Source of the DNA: Pelomicrobium methylotrophicum
GTDB taxonomy: Bacteria; Pseudomonadota; Gammaproteobacteria; Burkholderiales; UBA6910
Reading direction: 5' to 3'
DNA: 64,000 nt
NCBI RefSeq assembly: GCF_008014345.1
Contig: NZ_VPFL01000008.1
Location: 58,613-122,612, forward strand
Shown here: positions 37,313 to 45,520 of the stretch, piece after piece
Layout of the letters: each line of letters begins with the position of its first letter
Numbering within the stretch: the stretch's first letter is position 1
The notes under the pieces: model-generated
Seen by the model: the letters and a program-made list of their open reading frames with translations, nothing else
What the model was told of the DNA's origin: nothing
Database searches by the model: none
Position numbers and translations under genes: made by a program

Positions 37313-38224
37313 TCAGATGATCCCCTTCTCGTGCAGGAAGTCCAAGGAGTCACTGACATTCTCATGAATCCCCAGCTTCCTCGCCGACAGTCCCATGGCC
37401 AGGCCCAAGAGCTGGGTGAAATACAGGATCTTCACGTTGGTCTTGATTCCGAACTCGGTCTCAGCCCGCACCTGATGCATCTCCAGCCCGGAGTGACAGG
37501 TCGGGCACTCGGTGGCGATCACCTCCGCCCCCGCCTCCTCGGCCGCCTGCAGCAGGTTGAGGACCAGCTGCGTAGAAGTATCGGCGTCGGACAGCGTGTG
37601 GGCTCCACCGCAGCAAGCCGTCTTCAGCGGGAAGTCCACGTTCACCGCCCCGGCCGCCGCCAGGAGATCATCCATGTAGTGGGGCTTGTGGGTGGACTCG
37701 GAACCCGGTCCCTGGTCTTTCTCTGGAAAAATCTGCCGCGGCCGCGTGTACATGCAGCCGTAGTAGTTGGCCACCTTGATGCCGTTCAGGCTTTTCTTCA
37801 GGCGCGCCTTGATGCCTTCCGGCCCCAACTCTTCCATCAGCCACTCGAGCAGGTGGAGCGTACGCACGTCGCCCTTGTATACCGGGTCGTCAGCCTTTCT
37901 GGCCAGGTCCTGAACAGTCTTCAGCGCCTCCTCGGAAGTGGCCAGCTCGTATTCCGCTTTCTTCAGGTTGTGATAGCAGCCGTTGCACGGCGCCATCACA
38001 GTATCAAATCCCATCCGCTCGCTGGCAATGGCGAGGTTTCGCGCCGACATATAGGTCTGGAGCATGGGGTGAACGTTCTTCACCTCCATCGCTCCGCAGC
38101 AGTTCCAGTCTTCCAAGTCGTGCATTTCCAGCTCCAGCGCCTTCACCAGCGCCCGGGTGGAGCGGTCGTAGGGGCCGCCGGAGCCTTCCAACGCACAGCC
38201 GGGGTAATACGCAACCTTAGACAT
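37313..38224 (-). CDS. shdrB2: sHdr complex subunit HdrB2
   Basis: 303 residues with two complete CCG domains that bind noncubane [4Fe-4S] clusters: YYPGCALEGSG, NCCGAMEV and CNGCYHN in the first; YYGCMYTRP, CCGGAH and CPTCHSGLE in the second. This is the catalytic HdrB type. Part of the six-gene order shdrC1-B1-A-hyp-C2-B2 that defines the sulfur-oxidising heterodisulfide reductase-like complex in the cytoplasm, which oxidises LbpA- or protein-bound sulfane sulfur to sulfite. Start ATG at 38224; ends 99 bases before lbpA. Confidence 0.95.
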   Translation of the reverse strand: MSKVAYYPGCALEGSGGPYDRSTRALVKALELEMHDLEDWNCCGAMEVKNVHPMLQTYMSARNLAIASERMGFDTVMAPCNGCYHNLKKAEYELATSEEALKTVQDLARKADDPVYKGDVRTLHLLEWLMEELGPEGIKARLKKSLNGIKVANYYGCMYTRPRQIFPEKDQGPGSESTHKPHYMDDLLAAAGAVNVDFPLKTACCGGAHTLSDADTSTQLVLNLLQAAEEAGAEVIATECPTCHSGLEMHQVRAETEFGIKTNVKILYFTQLLGLAMGLSARKLGIHENVSDSLDFLHEKGII

Positions 38225-38287
38225 TATCGACTCCTCGCACTAACCCCAGAGAAGTTCTTTTGCCTCTGGGTCTCGGGGGGTAAGAAT

Positions 38288-39058
38288 TCAACCATGGGCG
38301 AGCCGCTTCTGCTCTTCCACGTACTGCCGCAGGATCTCGCCGGTGCGGCCCCAGGACTTGGTGCGCGGCTTGAATACCAAGTTCCACGCCATGTGCAACG
38401 GCATCAGGATGGGCACCCGGGCGAGAAAGCGCCCGATCCGGCCAGCCCTGAGCTCGGTCCACTTGTTCATCCGCGCCACGAAAATGCCGAGCCAGCCTTT
38501 GGTGGCCAGCTGCCAGATGTCCTGCCGGGTCTTCTTGAGGAAGTTGAAAAGCACCTCGGAGTCCTCGATCCGCCCCCGTTCCAGGCATTGGCGGGTAAAC
38601 TCTTCGTCGAACAAGGTGGAGTTGGCCTTCGGCACATAGCCCTGATCCTCCATCCAGTGTTGCAGGGCCTTCATCACTCCCTCGGGCCGTACGTCCTTGG
38701 GGCAGATGTTGGTGCACTTGTTGCACGACACGCACTGCCAGATGATGTCCTTGTCCTTGAGGAGTTCGTCCTTGAGCCCCAGACGGATGAGATAGATCCA
38801 GTAGCGAGGATTGAAGTCGGTATTGATGGCGTACATGGTGCAGGAATTGGTGCACGATCCGCACTGCCAGCAGCGGTGCACGTTCTCCCCGCCTCCGTAT
38901 GCCTGGATGGTCTTTTCGAAGTCCTCTTCGTAATCGGTGAGCGTCCGCGGCAGAATCATGGTATTCCAGTGGCCGGAGACGTCCACCCCGTCCACCACCA
39001 GCTTGTCTGCCTGCAGCACCTGCTTCGGTTCAATCAGCGTCTTCTCGTGTATCGGCAT
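38288..39058 (-). CDS. shdrC2: sHdr complex subunit HdrC2
   Basis: 256-residue Fe-S protein with two ferredoxin motifs: CWQCGSCTNSCTMY near residue 63 and CVSCNKCTNICPKDVRP near residue 109. HdrC subunits pass electrons between the flavin subunit HdrA and HdrB. A long C-terminal extension (about residues 140-256) is basic and helical, as in other sHdrC2 proteins. 63 bases ahead of shdrB2 and 15 bases after the hypothetical gene. Confidence 0.94.
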   Translation of the reverse strand: MPIHEKTLIEPKQVLQADKLVVDGVDVSGHWNTMILPRTLTDYEEDFEKTIQAYGGGENVHRCWQCGSCTNSCTMYAINTDFNPRYWIYLIRLGLKDELLKDKDIIWQCVSCNKCTNICPKDVRPEGVMKALQHWMEDQGYVPKANSTLFDEEFTRQCLERGRIEDSEVLFNFLKKTRQDIWQLATKGWLGIFVARMNKWTELRAGRIGRFLARVPILMPLHMAWNLVFKPRTKSWGRTGEILRQYVEEQKRLAHG

Positions 39059-39073
39059 GGCTTCCGTCGTCCC

Positions 39074-39943
39074 TCAATCCCTGCTGAGCACCTTCTTCAC
39101 CCGCGTCCTGCCTTCCGGACGGGGGTCGATCCCGAGCAGCTTCCTCAACTGATCTTCCGGCCTCGCGCCACGGCCAAAATCCCCCCCCAGGTTGCCCTCG
39201 GCCACGGAGCGTAGATAAGCCACGTAGGCCTGCCCGAGCACCAAGTCGATCCAGAAATGCACATCCCGGAATATTCCCTGCTCGGTGATCCGCGCCTTGA
39301 GCCATTCGCGGGCGCCTTCGAACACTTCGGGGTCCGCGCCCAGCGGAACATGGGTCATGGCGTCGCTGCCGCGGATGAACTCACGCAGCGCCCCGCTGCC
39401 TGTCCCCTGATCCCATACCCAGCGGCTCATCAGGGGATAGCGCACCGGGTCGACGAAGTGCAGCACCTCCGCCGCGAAATCGAAGGCCGCGCGGCGGCCC
39501 TTGGCTGCGGACTTGGCATCCCCTGCGGCGCCCCCCGCTGCCACCACGAGCCCCGAGGCAAAAGCCTCCATTCGCTGCCGCACCGCTGGCGCACCTTCCA
39601 GCAGCTCTTCCAGCGCCCCGCGGATCCAGGCTTCTCCCGCCGCCGCCAGCAGGGGATAGATCCGCCGCCGGGCGGTGAATACCCGATCCAGCAGCTGCTC
39701 CACATCGGCCAGCGCAAGCGCCCCGCAGCCGCGGCTGCGCAGCAGGTCAACAAACAACCGCTGCTTAGCGTTGAGGCTGTCGAGATAGGCCTCGACGCCG
39801 CCGTCCCGCTCGACGCCCGTCTGCAGCGCCGCAAGGTGATGCAGGAACAGTCCCTCGTCCAGCGCGACCGGCAGCTCGGCGGGGACGATCAGGTCCCGCT
39901 CGGGCGCCGGCTGTTCATGCCGCTGCTTTTTGAACCAGAGCAT
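39074..39943 (-). CDS. sHdr-associated hypothetical protein (Hyp)
   Basis: 289 residues, helical and soluble, overlapping the shdrA stop by 29 bases. Starts MLWFKKQRHEQPAPERDLIVPAELP; mid-protein FVDPVRYPLMSRWVWDQGTGSGALREF and a C-terminal RDVHFWIDLVLGQAYVAYLRSVAEGNLGGDF. An unknown gene at exactly this place (between hdrA and hdrC2) is a standing member of sHdr loci and is usually labelled Hyp; its function is unknown. No cysteine cluster, signal peptide or membrane segment is visible; it has one cysteine (RGCGAL). Constant position and overlap argue for a structural or assembly role. Confidence 0.88.
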   Translation of the reverse strand: MLWFKKQRHEQPAPERDLIVPAELPVALDEGLFLHHLAALQTGVERDGGVEAYLDSLNAKQRLFVDLLRSRGCGALALADVEQLLDRVFTARRRIYPLLAAAGEAWIRGALEELLEGAPAVRQRMEAFASGLVVAAGGAAGDAKSAAKGRRAAFDFAAEVLHFVDPVRYPLMSRWVWDQGTGSGALREFIRGSDAMTHVPLGADPEVFEGAREWLKARITEQGIFRDVHFWIDLVLGQAYVAYLRSVAEGNLGGDFGRGARPEDQLRKLLGIDPRPEGRTRVKKVLSRD

Positions 39944-40970
39944 TCAGATCGCCCACGGCACGCATCGCCATCGCCAGGCCATGGGAGACGCAGGTGTCGA
40001 TGTCCTCGGGCCCGAGCGCAGCGCCGCCCACGTAGATGCCGCGCCGGGTGCTGCTGAAGGAGCTGGTGTAGTGCTCGCCGCGCTCCAGGAACCCATGTTT
40101 CTCCAGCCCCACCCCGAATACGCGGGCAATTTCCGGGTTCTCCAGGTTCGGGTCCATGCCGATGGCGTGCACGACCAAGTCCATGGGGATCACGATGGGC
40201 CGCTTGACCAGCGTGTCCTCGCCCTTCAGCAGCAGCCGCCCGTCAGGCCCCTGGGTAACTTCGGCGATGCGGGCCTTCACGAATTTGGTCTTGAACTCCT
40301 CCTGGGACTTCCAGTAGTACTTGTCCTCATACAGCCCGAAGGTGCGGATGTCCATGTAGTAAATGAAGACGTCCGTCTTGGGGGAGATTTCCTTGATTTC
40401 AATCGCCAAGTTGGCGGACACGGTGCAGCAGATCTTGGAGCACCACTCGCGCCCGATCTGCCGGTCCCGGGAGCCCACGCACAGGAGGATCGCCACCCGC
40501 TCGGGCACTCGGCCGTCCGACGGACAGTAGATCTTTCCCGCAGCCACCATCTGCTCCACTTGAGTGGTCGTCACCACGTCCTCAAAGGTGCCAAAGCCCC
40601 ATTCCGGCTTGTTGATGGAGTCGAAGTGGGTGAAGCCGGTGCCGAGGATGATGGCGCCGCACTTGACCACCTCACCGTCGCTCAGGGTGGCCGTGAAATC
40701 GCCGTGGCTTCCCTCCACCTTGACCACCTTGGTACTCTTGCGCACGGTGATCAGGGGATTTTCCACGACGCGCTTGATCATGCGGCCGATGGCGTCCTTT
40801 GCCCACTCCCCTGACGGGACCAGCTTGGCGTAGCCGGACAGGATGGGCGCCCCGCCCAGGCTATTTTCCTTCTCCACCAACACCACCCGATGGCCCACCG
40901 AAGCCACGCCGGCGGCGGCGGACAGTCCGGTGGGACCCGCGCCCACCACCAACACGGTTTTCTGAGTCAT
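39915..40970 (-). CDS. shdrA: sHdr complex flavoprotein subunit HdrA
   Basis: 351-residue FAD protein. Dinucleotide motif VLVVGAGPTGLSAAAGVASVG (residues 6-26), a cysteine cluster region CVGSRDRQIGREWCSKICC near residue 170 that corresponds to the HdrA-characteristic Fe-S site, and the C-terminal FAD motif GIYVGGAALGPEDIDTCVSHGLAMAM. It is short, lacking the extra ferredoxin domains of methanogen HdrA, as expected for sHdrA. ATGA overlap with shdrB1 upstream and a 29-base overlap with the Hyp gene downstream. Confidence 0.95.
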   Translation of the reverse strand: MTQKTVLVVGAGPTGLSAAAGVASVGHRVVLVEKENSLGGAPILSGYAKLVPSGEWAKDAIGRMIKRVVENPLITVRKSTKVVKVEGSHGDFTATLSDGEVVKCGAIILGTGFTHFDSINKPEWGFGTFEDVVTTTQVEQMVAAGKIYCPSDGRVPERVAILLCVGSRDRQIGREWCSKICCTVSANLAIEIKEISPKTDVFIYYMDIRTFGLYEDKYYWKSQEEFKTKFVKARIAEVTQGPDGRLLLKGEDTLVKRPIVIPMDLVVHAIGMDPNLENPEIARVFGVGLEKHGFLERGEHYTSSFSSTRRGIYVGGAALGPEDIDTCVSHGLAMAMRAVGDLNALVQKAAA

Positions 40971-42319
40971 GCAGCCTTCCCCCCCATCGCGAGCTCAGGC
41001 TTATAGAGGTACTCGATCTTGCCGGCCTTCACCTCTTGCAAGTAAGCCTCAAAGTTCTTCTTGGCCTCGCTCCACGAGATCCCCATCTTCTCCACCAGCT
41101 CCTCGCACGGGCTCGCGTGCCACTGAAGCTGCACGATTTTGAACGGGTCGGCGCCACACGCCAGCGCCGCGAACTGGATGTCGGCCATCACCGGGATCTG
41201 GAAGTTCCGGCCGTGGGCACGCCCGATCCACTGGTTCTTGTCCATGGTCGTGATGCAGCCGGTGTCGTTGCCGATCATCACGTCCGCCTTGGCTTCTTCC
41301 ACCGCCACCCGGATCTTGCGGTCCATGGTGAAGGAGCGGGTGAACTCGCGCTCGGAGATGATGTGTCGGAACCCGAAGCCACAGCAGTCGTACCAGGTGG
41401 AGTAGTCGATCACCTGCGCCCCCAGGGCCTGGGCCACCGACGTGCCCACCGCCGTGCGGTTACCCCCGAGCACGGTCGGGTCGTAGATCGCGTCCTCATG
41501 CACCATCTTGTAGTAGTGGCAGGCGGCGTGCATGACGACGCGGATGTGGGACACGTCGATCTTCTGCAGCTCGGAAGCGATGCGGTGGCGCATCACGTGC
41601 ACCCACTCGGAGTAGTGCACGATCTCTTCCGGGATCACCAGCTTGCCATCCACCAGCCGGCCGAGCTTGCCCAGGATCTTTTTCACCCGCTCCCGCAGCT
41701 CAGCGGATTCGATCAGGTACTTGCGGATCTCCTTGTAGTTGCCGAAGGAGGTGCCGCAGTGGACGAGGGGATAGAAATGGCCGAGCTCATGGCCATGCTG
41801 TTTTCCGGAGACGTAGGCCTGGTGGAAGTTGCGCAGGAACACCGCGGCGAGCGACTCCACGTTGCCAATGCCGGAGCCGTGGTAGTTCCACGCGGTGCAG
41901 GAGGTCTGGTCGGTCTCGTCCAGGTAGTCCCGGCCCGGCACGAAGCCCAGCTGATTCATGGTCCACAGCAGCGATGTGGGATAACCCGGGATGTTGCCGC
42001 ACTGGCCGCAGGACTTGTGGTGCCACAGCTGCACGGTGGGAATCTTTTTGGTCCAGCCGAAGAGCGTCTGGACCTCGACCGGCCGGTGCGCGTCGGTCAC
42101 GCGGTGGACGATAATCTCGCCGTCCTTCTCCAGCTCCCATAGATGCTCGCGCACATCGTCCATGCGGCTGCCCAGATCGATCGTGCGCCGGTCCACGTGC
42201 TTGCGCACCCATTCGGTGGCTTTCTCGGCCTCCTCCCGGGAGAGGTTGGTCGGCTGGAAGAACGAGCCGTGCCCGGCGATACCGCTACCGTCGGAGGGAA
42301 GGGGAAATTGGCTATTCAT
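40967..42319 (-). CDS. shdrB1: sHdr complex subunit HdrB1
   Basis: 450 residues. The N-terminal ~120 residues are specific to sHdrB1; then HHKSCGQCGNIPGYPTS, HAACHYYKMVH, WYDCCGFGFRHI and GNDTGCITTMDKNQ, with the CC pair of a CCG domain but a final C-x2-C reduced to a single cysteine. The start ATG at 42319 (MNSQFPLPSDGSG) is chosen; the upstream frame to 42955 overlaps shdrC1 and is noise. 53 bases after shdrC1; its stop overlaps the shdrA start. Confidence 0.94.
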   Translation of the reverse strand: MNSQFPLPSDGSGIAGHGSFFQPTNLSREEAEKATEWVRKHVDRRTIDLGSRMDDVREHLWELEKDGEIIVHRVTDAHRPVEVQTLFGWTKKIPTVQLWHHKSCGQCGNIPGYPTSLLWTMNQLGFVPGRDYLDETDQTSCTAWNYHGSGIGNVESLAAVFLRNFHQAYVSGKQHGHELGHFYPLVHCGTSFGNYKEIRKYLIESAELRERVKKILGKLGRLVDGKLVIPEEIVHYSEWVHVMRHRIASELQKIDVSHIRVVMHAACHYYKMVHEDAIYDPTVLGGNRTAVGTSVAQALGAQVIDYSTWYDCCGFGFRHIISEREFTRSFTMDRKIRVAVEEAKADVMIGNDTGCITTMDKNQWIGRAHGRNFQIPVMADIQFAALACGADPFKIVQLQWHASPCEELVEKMGISWSEAKKNFEAYLQEVKAGKIEYLYKPELAMGGKAA

Positions 42320-42372
42320 GGCGTGGTCTCCTTGCGTTCCGTTCTCGGGTTGGCCTGTTTCAATTGGCCCCG

Positions 42373-43050
42373 TCAGTTCTGCTCCTCGAGCCACTCTTCG
42401 TATTCTTCTTTTTTCTCGTCGATGAAGTCCTCGATAACGTCGAACAAGTTCTCGTCCATCGTTTCCAAAGACTTCAAGACCCCGGTCATCTCCCAAATGG
42501 TGTACATCTCGATGGAGGTCTTGAGGGAAACCTCCCAGGCCGTCTCGGTGGTCTGAAGGGTTTTCAGGGGGATCGCCTTGCGCAGGGTCTTCAGGTCCCC
42601 CTCCACCTTCTGGATGTTGGGGCCCCAGTCGGGGAAGTGGTCGGGCTGGATCATGTCCGGCGAGAGCTGGTTGCCGGTGGTGATGAGCTTGAGCATCACG
42701 CGCCCGAAGGGCCGCAGCACGTCTTTCGCCGATTGCATGCCGTGCTTGATGGCCACCTCCCGCATGATGGCCACCAAGCCGCCCGGCGAGTTCTTGAACG
42801 GACAGCGGGCGGCACAGGTCATGCACTGGGCGCAGGCCCAGATCTTCTCCTGCATCGCGTCGTAGATCTGCTCGACGTTTTCGGTCCACAGGAGCTGGAC
42901 GATCTCCCGGGGGCTGTAGTCGTAGAACTGGGCGGAGGGGCAGGTGGCCGTGCAAATGCCGCAGTTGAGACAGCCGTTCAGCTCGTGGTCGTAGCGGAAG
43001 TCGCTACGGATATCGTCGAAGATCTCCTGCATCTCGGCGTACGTCGCCAT
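42373..43050 (-). CDS. shdrC1: sHdr complex subunit HdrC1
   Basis: 225-residue Fe-S protein, first gene of the shdr operon. Ferredoxin motifs CLNCGICTATCPSAQF near residue 33 and CAQCMTCAARCPFKNSPGG near residue 75. The start ATG at 43050 is preceded by GAGGAG; a TTG 18 bases upstream is less likely. A palindromic operator and a sigma-70-like promoter lie 50-100 bases upstream. Confidence 0.94.
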   Translation of the reverse strand: MATYAEMQEIFDDIRSDFRYDHELNGCLNCGICTATCPSAQFYDYSPREIVQLLWTENVEQIYDAMQEKIWACAQCMTCAARCPFKNSPGGLVAIMREVAIKHGMQSAKDVLRPFGRVMLKLITTGNQLSPDMIQPDHFPDWGPNIQKVEGDLKTLRKAIPLKTLQTTETAWEVSLKTSIEMYTIWEMTGVLKSLETMDENLFDVIEDFIDEKKEEYEEWLEEQN

Positions 43051-43101
43051 GGCTGGCTCCTCGTCCAAGTGGATTCCGGAATGGCCCTCTCCGGAATGAT
43101 T

Positions 43102-43117
43102 ATTAGAAATTTCTAAT
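43102..43117. promoter_or_regulatory. Palindromic operator ATTAG-N6-CTAAT upstream of shdr operon
   Basis: Perfect 16-base palindrome ATTAGAAATTTCTAAT, 51 bases before the shdrC1 ATG and directly at the expected transcription start of the promoter next to it. One of four copies with identical pentamer arms and a 6-base spacer. Confidence 0.75.
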
Positions 43118-43123
43118 GTTCAA

Positions 43124-43152
43124 ATCCTATGCCGATGCGCTGCCGTTTACAA
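43124..43152 (-). promoter_or_regulatory. Candidate sigma-70 promoter of the shdr operon
   Basis: Leftward: -35 TTGTAA (43147-43152), 17-base spacer, -10 TAGGAT (43124-43129). The palindrome begins 6 bases downstream of the -10, so a bound repressor would block the start site. Confidence 0.5.
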
Positions 43153-43202
43153 GCCCTTGAGGGGATAGAATTTCTTTATGGCCTAATCAGCATCGTCAGG
43201 CC

Positions 43203-43715
43203 TCAGATGAAGAGGCAGACGTCGGACTCTCCGGCGAACTCGAAGAACGTGGCGGCCCCGCCGTACTCGATGCCATCGATGAAATCGTCGTGGCTGAAGC
43301 CGAACAGGTCCACCGTCATCTCGCAGCCGATGAACTTGACCCCGGCCTCCAGGCACAGCTCGCGCAACTCCGGAATCGTGGCCACCCCTTTTTGTTTGAT
43401 GGTCCGCTTCATCAGAGCGCTCGCCAGGGATTCGAAGCCCGGCACCAAGGCCTGCACAGCGTTTGGGATGTTCCAGTTGATGCTGCGGAACCACTTGGGA
43501 CCGAAGGGCATTTTCATGGGCATCGCCGGATTGCCCAGTGGGCTCACCTTGAGGCCCGAGAGGTCCTTGCGCAGCAGCTGCAGGCCGTAGAAGGTGAAGA
43601 ACACCCGCACATCGTAGCCCAGGGCGGCCCCGGTCGATGAGAGAATGAAGGGCGGATAAGCCCAATCGAGCGTGCCCTTGGTGGCGATAAGCGCCAGCTT
43701 CCTCTGGTCGTCCAT
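43203..43715 (-). CDS. dsrE2: DsrE2-type sulfurtransferase
   Basis: 170 residues of the DsrE/DsrF-like family, DsrE2 subgroup: RKLALIATKGTLDWAYPPFILSSTGAALGYDVRVFFTFYGLQLL at the N-terminus and GVKFIGCEMTVDLFGFSHDDF with the key cysteine near the C-terminus. Third gene of the rhd-tusA-dsrE2 set, whose products relay sulfane sulfur in the cytoplasm to sHdr. The start ATG at 43715 gives the usual MDDQRKLALI beginning; the frame extending to 43757 overlaps tusA. Confidence 0.93.
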   Translation of the reverse strand: MDDQRKLALIATKGTLDWAYPPFILSSTGAALGYDVRVFFTFYGLQLLRKDLSGLKVSPLGNPAMPMKMPFGPKWFRSINWNIPNAVQALVPGFESLASALMKRTIKQKGVATIPELRELCLEAGVKFIGCEMTVDLFGFSHDDFIDGIEYGGAATFFEFAGESDVCLFI

Positions 43716-43760
43716 CGGATTGCCCTCCTCGCCGACGCGCCCCAGGCACGCCGGCATCGC

Positions 43761-43988
43761 TTATTTCTTTTTCAGCCAAAAATGGAACTCGCCATTGACC
43801 TCCGTGGAATTCAACAGCTCGTTGCCCGTCTGCTTCGAAAACGCCTGGAAGTCCTTCACTGAGCCCGGGTCGGTGGCCACGACCTTGAGCACCTGGCCGG
43901 ACTGCATGTCCGCCAGCGATTTTTTCGTGCGCAGGATAGGCAGCGGGCAGTTGAGGCCACGGGCATCGAGTTCTTTGTCGAAATGCAT
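43761..43988 (-). CDS. tusA: Sulfur carrier TusA
   Basis: 75-residue IF3-like-fold sulfur carrier. The sulfur-binding Cys14 is in the diagnostic CPLP motif (ARGLNCPLPILRTKKSL). Typical strand-helix pattern with QVLKVVATDPGSVKDFQAF and a lysine-rich end (FHFWLKKK). Takes persulfide sulfur from rhodanese and passes it to DsrE2 and sHdr/LbpA. Confidence 0.96.
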   Translation of the reverse strand: MHFDKELDARGLNCPLPILRTKKSLADMQSGQVLKVVATDPGSVKDFQAFSKQTGNELLNSTEVNGEFHFWLKKK

Positions 43989-44067
43989 GACAGCTCCTCC
44001 TCAGATGAAGGTTAGAAAGGCGTGATCGTCTCCAAGCGTGCGTCAGGTCACAAACAGACCGGAAGAC

Positions 44068-44391
44068 TCAAGCCGGCACCGTCACGGTCCGGCCTGAACG
44101 CAGCCATTCGACGATTCCACCCTTCAGATTATATGAGCTGGCGAATCCATGCGCGGCGAGATAGGCGCACGCCTGGATCGACCGGACGCCCGACTGGCAA
44201 TAGACCACCGTGACCGCCCCCGGATCCAGCTCCCCGATCCGCTGCGGCAGCAGGTGGAGCGGAACGTGCCGCGCCCCCTCGATCATGCCCCGAGCCACCT
44301 CGACGTCGGTCCGAACATCCAGCAGCTGGACCCGTCCCCGGACCACCATGGCAGCCAGCTCGTCGCTGCCGATATGCTGGATCGCGCTCAT
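44068..44391 (-). CDS. rhd: Single-domain rhodanese
   Basis: 107-residue rhodanese fold. Substrate-binding LLDVRTDVEVARGMIEGARHVPL and active-site loop CQSGVRS with the catalytic Cys65 (VVYCQSGVRSIQACAYL). Cytoplasmic: no signal peptide. First gene of rhd-tusA-dsrE2, with an operator and promoter immediately upstream. Confidence 0.94.
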   Translation of the reverse strand: MSAIQHIGSDELAAMVVRGRVQLLDVRTDVEVARGMIEGARHVPLHLLPQRIGELDPGAVTVVYCQSGVRSIQACAYLAAHGFASSYNLKGGIVEWLRSGRTVTVPA

Positions 44392-44408
44392 CTTCTCCTA
44401 ATCCATGA

Positions 44409-44426
44409 TATTAGCAAATTCTAATA
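44409..44426. promoter_or_regulatory. Palindromic operator ATTAG-N6-CTAAT upstream of rhd-tusA-dsrE2
   Basis: TATTAG-CAAATT-CTAATA, perfect 6-base arms, 18 bases before the rhd ATG. It overlaps the -10 box of the promoter described next. Confidence 0.75.
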
Positions 44427-44446
44427 CATATGCGGCGCGATCACAA
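44418..44446 (-). promoter_or_regulatory. Candidate sigma-70 promoter of rhd-tusA-dsrE2
   Basis: Leftward: -35 TTGTGA (44441-44446), 17-base spacer, -10 TAGAAT (44418-44423). The -10 lies inside the palindrome, the classic layout for repression. Confidence 0.6.
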
Positions 44447-44471
44447 TCACCCGCCGCCGGGGACGACCCCC

Positions 44472-45413
44472 CTAGGAAACGACTTGATAATAAAGGTTTT
44501 GTGGGTGATTGGCCTGGGCGAAGAAGAACCAGCGCTCGGCGATGAGCCCCACGTACTGCGCCACGAAAGCGGCGCCGAGCACGGGCCAAGACGGCCCCTG
44601 CATGCCGACGCCCATGAGGATCACCGGAACAGGAAACACCAGTACCAGGAACGCCCACTTGACGCCCTTGAGCACCGCCGCGGGCTTCCCATGGAAGAAT
44701 TCCCGGGTGTTAAAGGAGCCCCCCATGAAGCCCTGGGACTTCTGCACGATTCGGGGGTGGCGCACGCCGATCGCCGTCTGCAGGGAAGACTTGGGCTTCA
44801 GCCGAGCGTTGCGAATGAGGGACGCGCTGCGCGTCACGAAAGCCATTAAGGTCAAGGCGATCGCCCACGCGCCGAGGTAGCGCACATTGCCCTCCCCCTG
44901 GTAGGCGGCCCAGGCCGTCGCAAACGTGAACCCCGAAGCGGAGCCGAGCAGGAGGTAGTTCACCACCGTCAGAGGCGAATGCCACTCCTGCAGGAACTTG
45001 ATGCACGCGTAAATCATCCCCGTGCACACGAACAGCGCTAGCGACACGACAACGGCCACTGCGCCCAGCACCGTCATGCCAGGCCAGCCCAGAAACTTGC
45101 CCAGGCTCCACAGGAAAACCAGGGCCATGAAGGCCGGCAGGACGATGACCTCCCGCGACAGCCACGAGGTGCGCCACATGGCTGCCGCGCGCCACGCCCG
45201 CTCGGGATGCCCCAGATGGAAGAAGGAAGCGAGCAGCCCCGCGGCGAGAAACGCCAGGGCGATGAGCCCTCCCAGCGCGTGGAACCGCACCTCGTCCATG
45301 GGGGCGAGCACTTCGAGCTCAGCGCCGAGATGGAGGAGGTAGAGGGCCATGAAGAGCCCTTGGCCGACACCGATGAGGGTGGTGAGGAAAATGACCGAGA
45401 AGGCAGGATGCAT
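44472..45413 (-). CDS. soeC: Sulfite dehydrogenase membrane anchor SoeC
   Basis: 313-residue DmsC/NrfD-like integral membrane protein with about eight helices (for example PAFSVIFLTTLIGVGQGLFMALYLL, MTVLGAVAVVVSLALFVCTGM, WAFLVLVFPVPVILMGVG). Contains the DmsC-type FHLGHPERAWRA motif and RTSWLSREVIVLPAF. Passes electrons from SoeB to the quinone pool. It is the last gene of soeABC; separated from soeB by a 107-base spacer with heptamer-like repeats. Confidence 0.9.
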   Translation of the reverse strand: MHPAFSVIFLTTLIGVGQGLFMALYLLHLGAELEVLAPMDEVRFHALGGLIALAFLAAGLLASFFHLGHPERAWRAAAMWRTSWLSREVIVLPAFMALVFLWSLGKFLGWPGMTVLGAVAVVVSLALFVCTGMIYACIKFLQEWHSPLTVVNYLLLGSASGFTFATAWAAYQGEGNVRYLGAWAIALTLMAFVTRSASLIRNARLKPKSSLQTAIGVRHPRIVQKSQGFMGGSFNTREFFHGKPAAVLKGVKWAFLVLVFPVPVILMGVGMQGPSWPVLGAAFVAQYVGLIAERWFFFAQANHPQNLYYQVVS

Positions 45414-45435
45414 TTGTTTTTTAAGGCTTTCGCAG

Positions 45436-45507
45436 TCAGCGGTCAGCTTCGACGCCGTCCCTGCAGGGCGGCTCTGGCACGCCCAATTCGGTTTACGCTC
45501 GCGCTGA
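45436..45507. repeat. Short inverted heptamer spacer (TCAGCNN / GCTGA)
   Basis: TCAGC at 45436 and 45443, 7 bases apart, with one reverse-complement GCTGA at 45503, in the soeC-soeB spacer. A shorter version of the arrays at 14932 and 37219. Confidence 0.4.
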
Positions 45508-45520
45508 CCGCGGTTCTGGT

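Noticed and set aside
34714..38272. 11-base direct repeat GCCTCTGGGTC at 34714 and 38262 in two island spacers
   Set aside because: Only two copies, little flanking similarity apart from T-richness, and one overlaps a stop codon; not enough to call an element.
36677..39214. 845-codon open frame on the plus strand, antisense to shdrB2, shdrC2 and lbpA2
   Set aside because: Covers several well-supported genes with cofactor motifs; the antisense translation has no domain structure.
42320..42955. N-terminal extension of the shdrB1 frame to 42955
   Set aside because: Overlaps shdrC1 in another frame and reads as Arg/Pro/His-rich noise; MNSQFPLP at 42319 is the sensible start.
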